64,000 bases of DNA from Bog-473 sp963791455. GTDB taxonomy: Bacteria; Actinomycetota; Acidimicrobiia; Acidimicrobiales; RAAP-2. The stretch's first letter is position 1; each line of letters opens with the position of its first letter. Both the position numbers and the translations under genes were made by a program. The stretch lies in contig CAWBSM010000002.1 of NCBI GenBank assembly GCA_963791455.1, positions 744,001 to 808,000 on the forward strand, in the 5' to 3' direction. Of the stretch, positions 9,773 to 17,905 are shown one piece after another. The notes beneath the pieces are model-generated. The model was given only the letters and a program-made list of their open reading frames with translations. It ran no database searches and was not told the DNA's origin.

Positions 9773-10903
9773 TTAGGCCAGACCGAGGAGCTCGGCCCCG
9801 TTCCGCCAGAAGAATCGCTCGCGGGTCGACTCTCCGAAACCCGCCACGGCGTCACCGAAGGCCTCGAAGGGTCGTTTCCCACCTTCGGGGTGCGGGTAGT
9901 CCGTCGAGAACATGAAGAGGTCCGGTCCGCACTGCTCGAGCAACCACGCGGTGTCCTCGAAGGGGAAGGGGGTGAAACGCACCTGGCGGCGGAGGTACTC
10001 CGACGGCAGGAGCGTCAGCTCCTGGAGGACGGGCTCGAACCGGGAGAAAGAGCGCAGAGCATGGTCGACGTTACGCAAGAGGCCGGGCACCCAGGTCGCG
10101 CCCAGTTCGATGGCCGCGCCGCGCAGTCCCGGGTGACGCTCGAAGACCCCGTCGAGCGCCATGCAAGCGAGAAAGCGCTCGGGCGAGTGGTGGAGCACCG
10201 GGAAGTCCTTGGAGCGCAGGTTCTCTCCGCCGCCGAGCCAGTCCTTGGTGCGAGGGCGGCCGTTATTGTGGAAGGCCTTCGGCAGGAGCTTGCCGCCCCC
10301 GACATGGAGGACGAAGGGCACCCCGGCCTCGGCCAAGCGGGCCCACACGGGGTCGATGTCCACATGGGTGGGCGAAAAGTCCCCCGGAGCGTCAGAGGGG
10401 ACCCAGACCGCGGCCACACCGGTCTCGAGCGCCTGCTCCAGTGTCCGGACGGCGCGGGCGGGGTCGTTGAGCGGCAGGTAGCCGACGGCGTTGAGCCGGG
10501 GGTCGGGCGCGCAGAAGGCGGCCATCGCCCGGTTGAGGGCCTCCGCACCGCCGTAGAGCACCTCGGGATCCTCGCTCCGGGAGAAGTGGACCAGGGCGAA
10601 GGTCGGGAAGACCAGCTGGGCGTCGATCTGGAGCGCATCGAGGACGCGGGAGCGCACCTCGGTATCGAGGGCCCCGGGGGCCATCCATCCTTTCGGACCC
10701 TTCAGGACCTCGGGACCGATCTCCTGTTGCCGGTGGGACTCCCAGAGGTCCGGCAAGCTGGCCATCAACTCTGCGGCACCCGCTCCGGCGCCGTCGAGCG
10801 CAAACGGCGCGAGCCGGTCGCGGACTCCTTCGTCGGCGAACTCACCCAACCACCCGGGCGTCTCCATGAGATGGCTGTCAGCGTCGAAAATGGCGGTTTC
10901 CAC
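9773..10903 (-). CDS. Amidohydrolase family (TIM-barrel metal-dependent hydrolase)
   Basis: A 376-residue protein starting at a GTG with GGGAGG four bases upstream. It opens with FDADSHLMETP, the usual D.D.H-type metal motif of this family, has HVGGG in the middle and ends with MFSTDYPHPEGG, the C-terminal metal-ligand Asp region. It resembles the ACMS-decarboxylase-like branch, which performs decarboxylation or hydrolysis of small aromatic acids. It probably forms an operon with the TauD-type dioxygenase downstream. Longer starts upstream lack family similarity. Confidence 0.83.
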   Translation of the reverse strand: METAIFDADSHLMETPGWLGEFADEGVRDRLAPFALDGAGAGAAELMASLPDLWESHRQQEIGPEVLKGPKGWMAPGALDTEVRSRVLDALQIDAQLVFPTFALVHFSRSEDPEVLYGGAEALNRAMAAFCAPDPRLNAVGYLPLNDPARAVRTLEQALETGVAAVWVPSDAPGDFSPTHVDIDPVWARLAEAGVPFVLHVGGGKLLPKAFHNNGRPRTKDWLGGGENLRSKDFPVLHHSPERFLACMALDGVFERHPGLRGAAIELGATWVPGLLRNVDHALRSFSRFEPVLQELTLLPSEYLRRQVRFTPFPFEDTAWLLEQCGPDLFMFSTDYPHPEGGKRPFEAFGDAVAGFGESTRERFFWRNGAELLGLA

Positions 10904-11218
10904 GAGACCTCCCCATGACACAGGCCGTTGGCGCCAGCGTAGACCCGGGCCGGGTCGCCATTTGGGCTGCCGACACGCGGCGCACGCCGCCAGCCCAACC
11001 AATGCGACACGCATCGTTCGGCTGCTTGCAACGTCGGATGGAGGCGGGAATTACCCGTCAGAGATCAATCCAGGATCAAAAGCGCACTGGGATCGAGCCC
11101 CACAGACAACATTTATCCGAGTCATAACTTTCTCTGACCCGGCGTACAGACCCAGCTGGTCCAATGGAAGCCGTAAAAGAGAACCCCGATCGCTCGGGAC
11201 TCAGACGGAGGACCCCAG
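10904..11218. other. Intergenic region upstream of htrA-like gene
   Basis: About 315 bp between divergent genes, holding the 5' regions of the amidohydrolase (leftwards) and the protease (rightwards). The stretch near 11090-11140 is AT-richer than its surroundings. I see no gene and cannot name a promoter with confidence. Confidence 0.5.
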
Positions 11219-12916
11219 ATGACAGAGGACCAGAACCGGAACGACCAGCCGACCGGCGAGCCCGTCGAGGGCACCGAGCCAGAGACGGCAGCGAGCTCGC
11301 CTTCCGAGACCATCGGCCAGGCCATCCCCCTTCCGGCCACGACTCCCGAGCCGACGGCGGAGGCACAGCCGCTCCCGCAGCGGATCGACACCCCGCCCGT
11401 CGGGCTCTCGCAGGAGACGACCCCTCCTCAGGGCTTCACCCCTCCCCAGGGCGGCAACACACCTCCCCAGGGCACCTACGCCCTGGGCGCGCTTGCCGGC
11501 AACCCGAGGCTCGGTGAGCCGGCCCAGGCTCCCTATGGGCCTCACGCCACCGACCCGGGCGCTCCGATGTGGTCGGCCCCGCCAGCACCCCAGTCCACTG
11601 CGGGCGCCAAGGAGGACCACCGCGTCCGTAACGGGCTCCTGGTCGGCGCCGCGGCGCTCGCCGTCCTGGCTGCGGGTGTCGGTATCGGCCACGCCGCCTG
11701 GACCAACGGGAACCCGCAGGCGCTCTCCCCCACGTCGAACTCCACGCACGTGCCGCCCCGCTCGGGCAACTCCTCCGGTGGAGGGGGCTTCTTCGGCAAC
11801 CCGGGAAATTCGGGTAACTCCGGGAACTCGGGCTCCGGCAGCTCCGGCTCGTCCAACTCCTCGGGCCCGAGTGACGTCAACGCCATCGCCAACAAGGTCG
11901 ACCCCGGCCTCGTCGACATCAATACGACCCTCGGCTACCAACAGGAACAAGCCGCTGGGACCGGCATCGTCATCTCCTCCAACGGGGTGATCCTCACCAA
12001 CAACCACGTCATCGACGGCGCCACCAGCATCAGCGTCACCGACGTCGGCAACCACAAGACCTACACCGCCAGCGTCGTCGGCTACGACCGCACCAAGGAC
12101 ATCTCGGTGCTGCAGCTGCACAACGCCTCCGGTCTGCAGACGGCAACCCTTGGTGACTCGTCCAATGCCTCCGTCGGTGAGCAGATCGTCGGCATCGGGA
12201 ACGCCGGCGGCACGGGCGGCACGCCGAGCGCGGCCGGCGGTACGGTCACCGCGCTCAACCAGTCCATCACCGCCAGCGACGACGGCGACGGCACCTCGGA
12301 GGAGCTCAGCGGCCTGATTGAGACCAACGCCGACATACAGCCTGGTGACTCGGGCGGGGCGCTCGTCGACACCTCGGGACAGGTGCTCGGCGTCGACACC
12401 GCCGCCTCCGCCGGCTTCTCGTTCCAGTCCAACGACCAGTCGCAGGGAACCCAGGGCTTCGCCATCCCCATCAACACCGCACTCTCCATCGCCCGCGCCA
12501 TCGAGGCCGGGTCGGCGTCGTCCACCGTGCACATCGGGCAGACCGCCTTCCTTGGCGTCGAGATCAGCCCGTCGGGCACCGGCGGCACCGGCAGCGGCGG
12601 CAGCGGCGGCAACGGCGGTGGGATCGGTGGCTTCTTCGGTGGCAGCGGCAACACCGGCAACACGGGGAACACGGGGTCCTCCACCTCGGGCGCCTCGGTC
12701 GCCGGCGTCGTCACCAACGGTCCCGCCCAAGAGGCCGGGCTGGCCCAGGGCGACGTGATTACCTCGCTCGGTGGCAAGACGATCAGCTCGTCCGACGACC
12801 TCACCAATGCCATGGGCCAGCACCACCCGGGCGACAAGGTCACGATCGGATGGTCCGACAGCTCCGGTCAGACCCACACGGCTACCGTCCAGCTGTCGTC
12901 GGGCCCCCCGCAGTAG
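11219..12916 (+). CDS. HtrA/DegP-type membrane-anchored serine protease with PDZ domain
   Basis: A 565-residue protein: a Pro/Gln-rich cytoplasmic tail (about 1-135), one membrane segment (LLVGAAALAVLAAGVGIGHAAW, about 140-162), a Ser/Gly linker, a trypsin-like domain, and a C-terminal PDZ domain with a Gly-rich insert. The catalytic triad is visible: His263 in TNNHVIDGA, Asp294 in RTKDISVLQL, and Ser378 in QPGDSGGAL. PDZ features include VTNGPAQEAGLAQGDVI. Such proteases act on misfolded extracytoplasmic proteins. The gene is monocistronic and ends in a short tandem repeat. Confidence 0.92.
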   Translation: MTEDQNRNDQPTGEPVEGTEPETAASSPSETIGQAIPLPATTPEPTAEAQPLPQRIDTPPVGLSQETTPPQGFTPPQGGNTPPQGTYALGALAGNPRLGEPAQAPYGPHATDPGAPMWSAPPAPQSTAGAKEDHRVRNGLLVGAAALAVLAAGVGIGHAAWTNGNPQALSPTSNSTHVPPRSGNSSGGGGFFGNPGNSGNSGNSGSGSSGSSNSSGPSDVNAIANKVDPGLVDINTTLGYQQEQAAGTGIVISSNGVILTNNHVIDGATSISVTDVGNHKTYTASVVGYDRTKDISVLQLHNASGLQTATLGDSSNASVGEQIVGIGNAGGTGGTPSAAGGTVTALNQSITASDDGDGTSEELSGLIETNADIQPGDSGGALVDTSGQVLGVDTAASAGFSFQSNDQSQGTQGFAIPINTALSIARAIEAGSASSTVHIGQTAFLGVEISPSGTGGTGSGGSGGNGGGIGGFFGGSGNTGNTGNTGSSTSGASVAGVVTNGPAQEAGLAQGDVITSLGGKTISSSDDLTNAMGQHHPGDKVTIGWSDSSGQTHTATVQLSSGPPQ

Positions 12917-12944
12917 TCGTCGGGCCCCCCGCAGTAGTCGTCGG
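12895..12944. repeat. 21-bp tandem repeat spanning the htrA stop codon
   Basis: Two perfect copies of a 21-bp unit (12895-12915 and 12916-12936) plus eight bases of a third. The first copy encodes the last residues of the protease and its TAG, so the second copy repeats the coding end as untranslated DNA. A slippage duplication is the simple reading. Confidence 0.8.
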
Positions 12945-12974
12945 CCCCGACGATCGCCCAACCAATCATTCCCC

Positions 12975-13017
12975 GACGCGGGGGTTGCTGGAGTCGCCTC
13001 CCAGCAGCCTCCGCGTC
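12975..13017. terminator. Bidirectional terminator-like hairpin between convergent genes
   Basis: Arms GACGCGG and CCGCGTC enclose a second pairing, TGCTGG with CCAGCA, separated by a small internal loop. It lies exactly between the convergent htrA-like and DUF2510 genes. Confidence 0.55.
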
Positions 13018-13023
13018 GTTCGT

Positions 13024-13761
13024 TTATCGAGAGGCCAGCCTGAGCAGCGAGATCACGAAAACCAGGACCGCTGCACTCAGCACCGTGATCAGGCCCCAGC
13101 CCACGCTGACGCTCGAACCCGCCAGCGTGGTCACCTTCGAGATCTTCTGCACGATCCTGAACATGTCGTAAATGGCGAACACGAGGACCGCGGCCGAGAT
13201 GACGGTGGTCAGAATCGCCAACAGCATGTCGTTGTTCGTCATGGCCAGCCCGGCGAACACGAGCAGAACGATGCCGCCGATGAAGGTCACGTACCCGTTG
13301 ATCCCGATGAGGGTGGTGACAGCAGGGTCGGTGCCGTTGATGGAGGCGTGGAGAACAGGGAGGCCGCCCACCGAGCCCGTCACGCGCACCCAAGAGCCCA
13401 CCGAGCCGTACATGAGCGCGATCCCGCTCGCCATCATGAGCAGGATGCCGAGGCTCACCGTGGCCGGGCCTGAGCTCGGCTTCGCGTGCGCGGGCTGCGA
13501 GTAGGGGTTGCCTGACAGCCGCGGCGCCGTGGCCGTAGTCGCCACCGGAGAGGCCCGGGGTGCGACATCCTCCTCGGCCCAGCCGTTGACGCTCCAGTGC
13601 CGCTGGCGGATCCAGTGCTGCCCGTCCCAGTAGACCTGCGCGTTCGGATTGGACCCGGAGGGATACCACCCCGGCGTACTGGGGTTCGCTCCCGGCGGGT
13701 GCCACCCGAGGTCCGGCGGACCTTCCGTCGGCACCGAGGTCCCACCATGCTCGTCGGCCAT
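13024..13761 (-). CDS. DUF2510-domain membrane protein
   Basis: A 245-residue protein starting at an ATG with GGGAGG upstream. Residues about 25-60 contain PGWYPSGSN and YWDGQHWIRQRHW, the Trp-rich DUF2510 motif found at the ends of actinobacterial membrane proteins. Four hydrophobic segments follow (for example VSLGILLMMASGIALMYG and VTFIGGIVLLVFAGLAM). The function is unknown. It is divergent from the next small gene with about 60 bp between starts, so they may share a control region. Confidence 0.8.
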   Translation of the reverse strand: MADEHGGTSVPTEGPPDLGWHPPGANPSTPGWYPSGSNPNAQVYWDGQHWIRQRHWSVNGWAEEDVAPRASPVATTATAPRLSGNPYSQPAHAKPSSGPATVSLGILLMMASGIALMYGSVGSWVRVTGSVGGLPVLHASINGTDPAVTTLIGINGYVTFIGGIVLLVFAGLAMTNNDMLLAILTTVISAAVLVFAIYDMFRIVQKISKVTTLAGSSVSVGWGLITVLSAAVLVFVISLLRLASR

Positions 13762-13823
13762 CAGACGACCTCCCTCGGTCCTCTCAGACCTGTTCGACCA
13801 GGAGAGAAAGTAGTCTGTCGGAC

Positions 13824-14102
13824 ATGGAAGATGGTGGTTACTCCGACGATGCGTTCTCCGATGAGGAGTTGACCGAACTGGCACTGGCCGCCGATCCGGG
13901 CGCGCCCCTGTCGGAGGATGCGATGCCCATCAGTGTCCACCTGGCCCGCTTCGCCGCTCCCCTTCCGCTCTGGTACATGCCGCCAGCCAGCAGCCGCGAG
14001 GGACGGCGCTGGAAGATGCCATTCGTGCTCGCCATCGTGTCGGCGTTCCTGCTGATCGACGCCATGGGGCTCTGCAACACCTACGGCGTCCTCGGTCTGT
14101 AG
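13824..14102 (+). CDS. Small single-pass membrane protein, 92 residues
   Basis: An acidic N-terminal half (DDAFSDEELTELALAADPG) and a C-terminal membrane segment (MPFVLAIVSAFLLIDAMGL). The charge pattern and divergent position next to the DUF2510 gene support a real gene. No family is recognised; function unknown. Confidence 0.65.
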   Translation: MEDGGYSDDAFSDEELTELALAADPGAPLSEDAMPISVHLARFAAPLPLWYMPPASSREGRRWKMPFVLAIVSAFLLIDAMGLCNTYGVLGL

Positions 14103-14151
14103 GACCAGCCGCGTCGAACGGGTCCTCTTTCCGACGCGCCCTGTCACTTCT

Positions 14152-14326
14152 TTACGGCCGGCCGGCGGCGACCCAACTCTGGACCCGAGCGTCGCTGATC
14201 CGGCGGGCCGTCGCCATGTTGGCCCAGGCCCGAAAACGAGACTTCTCCTCATTCTTCAACTTTGAGTACATCGTCTGATCGGCCGGTGCCCGCCGGGTCG
14301 AGCGTGGCGGCTGTGCGTTCGCCCTG
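14152..14326 (-). pseudogene. Out-of-frame C-terminal part of the Lsr2-like gene
   Basis: Read in the frame shifted by one base relative to the upstream lsr2-like ORF, this stretch encodes a basic linker and then SKLKNEEKSRFRAWAN followed by RRISDARVQSWVAAGRP, ending in TAA. The RAWA...ISDARVQ pattern resembles the Lsr2 C-terminal DNA-binding domain (WA..G..VSDRGRI...V..A). Adding a single base in the C run at 14327-14330 joins it to the N-terminal half, giving 116 residues, close to the family's usual length. Confidence 0.6.
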
Positions 14327-14501
14327 CCCCGCGCACCCGGGCCTTCTCGATGAAAGGCCCGAGGGCTCCACGGAGCCGAGCAGCGTTGGCGGCGTTGACG
14401 TCGATCTCGTAGGACCGACCGTCCAACGCGAAGAGCACCGTCTCTTCCGCGTCGCCCCCATCGAGGTCGTCGGTCAACTTCACAATCACGGTCTTGGCCA
14501 T
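14256..14501 (-). CDS. lsr2: Lsr2-like nucleoid protein, N-terminal half (frameshifted)
   Basis: An 81-residue frame starting MAKTVIVKLTDDLDGG, then EETVLFALDGRSYEIDV and ARLRGALGPFIEKAR, the Lsr2 N-terminal oligomerisation domain. Lsr2 is the actinobacterial H-NS analogue that bridges AT-rich DNA and silences foreign genes. The frame then runs into a basic, unrelated tail and stops, because the DNA-binding domain continues in another frame downstream (14152-14326). A lost G in the transcript's GGGG run (plus strand 14327-14330) explains this. It may be a true mutation or a homopolymer sequencing error. Confidence 0.75.
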   Translation of the reverse strand: MAKTVIVKLTDDLDGGDAEETVLFALDGRSYEIDVNAANAARLRGALGPFIEKARVRGAGRTHSRHARPGGHRPIRRCTQS

Positions 14502-14773
14502 GTCTTCATCGTTGCAGAGCCTTTCGAGCAAGGCCAACGAGACTCCATCGCACAGCCGTCCGGGCTCGCCCGACTGGTGGACCAGTCCCCCGCCGCTTCC
14601 CGGTTCCCGCTGCGTGGGCGCCGACCTGCCCGTAGGATGAGCCGTGTCCTGACGCGCCCGGTTCGACCCTTTTCCCCCTCCGTCGAACCATGGCGCGTCG
14701 GGACGAGCCTCAGGAGCGATGTCGATCACCGGTGGAGGTTGGGAACGGCCGGCGGACGTCACAATGGAGCGCC

Positions 14774-15010
14774 ATGGCCCCGCGCATACATCGAAGACCG
14801 TCACGACGTGACCCATCGAGTGCGCGCGGGCCGAGCCTCGGTGCCCATTGGCGTGCCAACGGGACGCCGAAGACCGCCTACGCCTCCGAGAAGGACGCCT
14901 GGGCCATGGCCGACGAACGGCGCCTGGAATCGGGGGCTGAGCTCACGGTGTACCGCTGCGACTTCTGCGCTGCCTGGCACATGGGGAACGCTCGAAGTCG
15001 CGAAGCATGA
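14774..15010 (+). CDS. Small basic protein with CxxC motif
   Basis: A 78-residue protein starting at an ATG with GGAG just upstream. The N-terminus is Arg/Pro-rich; the C-terminal half reads PKTAYASEKDAWAMAD and then YRCDFCAAWHMGN. The CxxC...H arrangement, with a preceding 'codon-for-residue' helix, resembles short zinc-ribbon-like proteins common in actinobacteria. Its stop overlaps the start of the next gene (ATGA), so the two are translationally coupled. Function unknown. Confidence 0.65.
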   Translation: MAPRIHRRPSRRDPSSARGPSLGAHWRANGTPKTAYASEKDAWAMADERRLESGAELTVYRCDFCAAWHMGNARSREA

Positions 15011-15537
15011 GCAGTGACACCCCGACGGCACCGGACGAGTGGGGGACGCGGCAGGGACGGTGCGCCGAGTGCCGCTTCGACTGGGAAGAAGCCGATTACG
15101 ACATCCTGATCGGGCAGTGCGTGCACGGGGTGGGCGTTTTCGGAGAGGTCCTTTCACGTGTCGATCCGGCCCAGCCCGTACAGCCCGGCCTGTGGTCGGC
15201 CAGCCGCTATGTGTGGCACACGGTCGACGTGTTGCGGTTCGGAACCGAACGCCTGTGGACGATCAGCGCAGACCCGTCATTCGGGGTTCCCACCTGGGAC
15301 GAGAATGTCGTCGCCCAGGTTCGCTCCTACGACGCTCTGTCTCCGATGGTGGGTCTGATCGCCTTGATCGCGGCGGCACACGATTGGCGGGACGCCGCGA
15401 TGGAAGCACCGCAAGACGCCGTGACGTCGCATCCAGAAGCGGGACAGATCGGTGCCTTCGATGTCGTGCAACGCAACGCCCACGAGGTCTGCCATCACTT
15501 GTGGGACGTCCAGCGCGGAGGTCCTGACTTCTCCTGA
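15007..15537 (+). CDS. DinB-like protein with N-terminal CxxC motif
   Basis: A 176-residue protein. The first 30 residues carry RCAECRFDWEEADYD, a small zinc-binding or thiol motif; the rest is a helical DinB-like fold with candidate metal-ligand histidines in RYVWHTVDVLR, AAHDW and HEVCHHLWDVQR. DinB-like proteins include thiol-dependent S-transferases and many uncharacterised members. It is coupled by ATGA overlap to the preceding small CxxC protein, which suggests joint function. Confidence 0.75.
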   Translation: MSSDTPTAPDEWGTRQGRCAECRFDWEEADYDILIGQCVHGVGVFGEVLSRVDPAQPVQPGLWSASRYVWHTVDVLRFGTERLWTISADPSFGVPTWDENVVAQVRSYDALSPMVGLIALIAAAHDWRDAAMEAPQDAVTSHPEAGQIGAFDVVQRNAHEVCHHLWDVQRGGPDFS

Positions 15538-16062
15538 CGCGACTCGCAATAAATTGTTGATCCGTCGTTTTCGCGCCGCCTCCGCGCTCGGCGAGAACGC
15601 CTGATGTCGGCCACAGAGGCGGTGTCGGGTGGCCTTCGGATGAGCAAGTAGCGCAACGGCGACACAACTGCGACGCAACTGCGACCGAAATCGTCGCTAA
15701 CCCCTGGCACATTGGGAAGACCTCTCAGGTCCGTGAAGTCCGGGATCAATTTTTCTCCGGCGGAGGCGGTCCGCTCAAGGAGCGAAATGGGCGAAACGGC
15801 GAGCTGTAGCGAGCCCGAGAATGGGGCGCCGGTCATCGATGACGTCAGCGCGCCGGCTGATCAGCCGAAAGGCGAGCTTATGCGTCGTTCCCACCTAAAC
15901 CCGGTGGGAGCTTGTGCCGAAGGTATGACGGACGAGCGTGTTTCGTCTCGAGCGAGGTGAGCCTCGTATGAGCCGCCGGGGTTTGGCGACCTACCCGGTG
16001 ACGGCGGTTCACATCGACCGCGTGCGTCCGGACGGGCGCCGTTCAGACAGTCAGGAATTCCG
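15538..16062. other. 525-bp leader region upstream of the pilus operon
   Basis: No convincing gene is present. The region holds several possible RNA hairpins, the clearest being TCCCACC (15889-15895) paired with GGTGGGA (15903-15909). I looked for a c-di-GMP riboswitch because these often precede pilus genes, but the conserved core was not found. The pilB start (TTG) has AGGA nine bases upstream. Confidence 0.4.
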
Positions 16063-17889
16063 TTGAAACTCGGACGCAAGGACAAGGCGGCACCAGACAC
16101 CAACGACCTCGTGGGGAACGGCTCGTCGCTCGAGCCGGACGCGGGGGGTCTGTCCACGGCGATCGCCGTCGACGAGCCCGAGAACCGGCCTCGCCACGCC
16201 ACCAACTCCGAACCGTTCGGATCGCTGTTGGTCCGACGTGGCCTGGTCAGCGAGGACGAAGTGGCGCAGGCGCTGGTCATCCAGGAGGAGACCGGCAAGA
16301 GGATCGGCGAGACCCTCGTGGGCATGGGGGCGTTGAACCAGAGGGAACTGACGCTCTTCCTCGCTGATCTGCTGCACATGCCCGTCGTCGACCTCCGCCG
16401 TGACAATCCCCAGCCAGAGGCCCTCGCAATGATCCCCGAAGAGATCGTGCGCGAGCACATGGCGGTACCCATCAAGCTCGACGACGACGGCCTACACGTG
16501 GCCGTCCCCGATCAGCCGTCGGTGAGCGTCCGAGCGCTCCTCATGCAGTCGAGCGAGCACCCGATCCGCTTCGTCCTCGCTCCCGACTCAGACATCCAGT
16601 GGGCCATCGACAGCAACTACCGGGCCATCGGCGGCGTCGACCGGCTCGTGGAGGCCTTCGAGGCGGTCGAGGGCATCCGGAAGGGCACCACCGACACGAC
16701 ACAAGCTGCACCCGAGGTGGTGGCCGACGACGCGCCGATCGTGCAGGTCGTCACCCGCATCCTCACCCAGGCCAAGCGGGACCGGGCCTCGGACGTGCAC
16801 ATCGAGCCCTCCCAGGACGTGGTCAAGGTGCGCTTCCGCATCGACGGTGCGCTCAAGGAGATCCTCATGCTCCCGGCCGCCATGGGAGTGGGCCTGGTCA
16901 GCCGGATCAAGATCATGGCGGGCATGAACATCGTCGAGCGGCGCCGTCCTCAGGACGGCCAGCTCACCGCCCAGATCGACGGCAAGGACACTGACGTCCG
17001 GGTCTCGACAGCCGCCACGATCTGGGGCGAGAAGTGCGTCATGAGGGTCCTGGACAAGAACCGTTCGGTGCTGCGCCTGCACGACCTCGGCATGCCCAAC
17101 GACACCCACCAGACGTTCTCGAACCTGGTCAAGGCTCCTTTCGGGATGGTGCTGTGCGCCGGCCCCACGGGAAGCGGCAAGACCACCACGCTCTATGCCA
17201 CTCTGACCCAAGTCAACGATCCCACCCGTAACGTGATGACGATCGAGGACCCAGTCGAGTATGTGTTCCCGTCGATCAACCAGATCCAGACGAACGAACA
17301 GGCTGGGCTGACCTTCGCCACTGGCCTCAAGTCGATCCTGCGTCAGGATCCCGACGTCATCCTTGTCGGCGAGATCCGAGACGTCGAGACGGCCCGCATC
17401 GCCACGCAGTCCGCACTCACCGGTCACCTGGTGCTCTCCTCGCTCCACGCCACCGACTCCGTCTCGGCTCTCCACCGGTTCCTCGACATGGGGATCGAGT
17501 CCTTCTTGATCGCCTCCTCGGTCATCGCGATCGTGGGTCAACGCCTCGTCCGGCGCATCTGCCCATCGTGCAAGACCGCCTACACCCCGACCAGCGAGGA
17601 GATGGCGTTCTACGAGGAAAGCGGTGGTGAACCGAAGACGGAGTTCACCCAAGGCACCGGTTGTAACTTCTGCGGAGGCACCGGCTACCAGGACCGGATC
17701 GGTGTCTACGAGCTCCTGCAGATGACGCCGGAGATCAAGCGATTGATCGTCGGCTGGGCCACTCAGGACGAGTTACGGCGACTCGCGGTCAAGCAAGGAA
17801 TGCGCACTCTTCGGCAAGAGGCCGTCGGTCTGGTCACCGAGGACGTCACCACGATCTCCGAAGTCATCCGCAGCATCTACTCCCTCTAG
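16063..17889 (+). CDS. pilB: Type IV pilus assembly ATPase PilB
   Basis: A 608-residue GspE/PilB-family motor ATPase that drives pilus extension. An N-terminal MshEN-like domain (about 45-190, with LLVRRGLVSEDEVAQAL) precedes the N2 and ATPase domains. The Walker A is GPTGSGKTTTLYA near residue 367, followed by the Asp box TIEDPVEYVFPSINQIQ, a Walker B region (DPDVILVGEIRD) and the His-box (SLHATDS). Near the C-terminus two CxxC pairs (CPSC and CNFC) form the zinc-binding site typical of PilB. It heads the pil operon. Confidence 0.95.
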   Translation: MKLGRKDKAAPDTNDLVGNGSSLEPDAGGLSTAIAVDEPENRPRHATNSEPFGSLLVRRGLVSEDEVAQALVIQEETGKRIGETLVGMGALNQRELTLFLADLLHMPVVDLRRDNPQPEALAMIPEEIVREHMAVPIKLDDDGLHVAVPDQPSVSVRALLMQSSEHPIRFVLAPDSDIQWAIDSNYRAIGGVDRLVEAFEAVEGIRKGTTDTTQAAPEVVADDAPIVQVVTRILTQAKRDRASDVHIEPSQDVVKVRFRIDGALKEILMLPAAMGVGLVSRIKIMAGMNIVERRRPQDGQLTAQIDGKDTDVRVSTAATIWGEKCVMRVLDKNRSVLRLHDLGMPNDTHQTFSNLVKAPFGMVLCAGPTGSGKTTTLYATLTQVNDPTRNVMTIEDPVEYVFPSINQIQTNEQAGLTFATGLKSILRQDPDVILVGEIRDVETARIATQSALTGHLVLSSLHATDSVSALHRFLDMGIESFLIASSVIAIVGQRLVRRICPSCKTAYTPTSEEMAFYEESGGEPKTEFTQGTGCNFCGGTGYQDRIGVYELLQMTPEIKRLIVGWATQDELRRLAVKQGMRTLRQEAVGLVTEDVTTISEVIRSIYSL

Positions 17890-17905
17890 GCGAGGACGGA
17901 AAGCC

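Noticed and set aside
11201..13705. An 834-residue minus-strand frame across htrA
   Set aside because: Antisense shadow of the protease gene, caused by high GC; no start signal and no recognisable domain.
15712..15960. An 82-residue plus-strand frame in the pil leader
   Set aside because: No ribosome binding site, inconsistent codon use and overlap with likely leader hairpins.
15538..16062. c-di-GMP riboswitch ahead of the pilus operon
   Set aside because: Hairpins exist, but the conserved core of the c-di-GMP-I class was not seen; I record only an unassigned leader.
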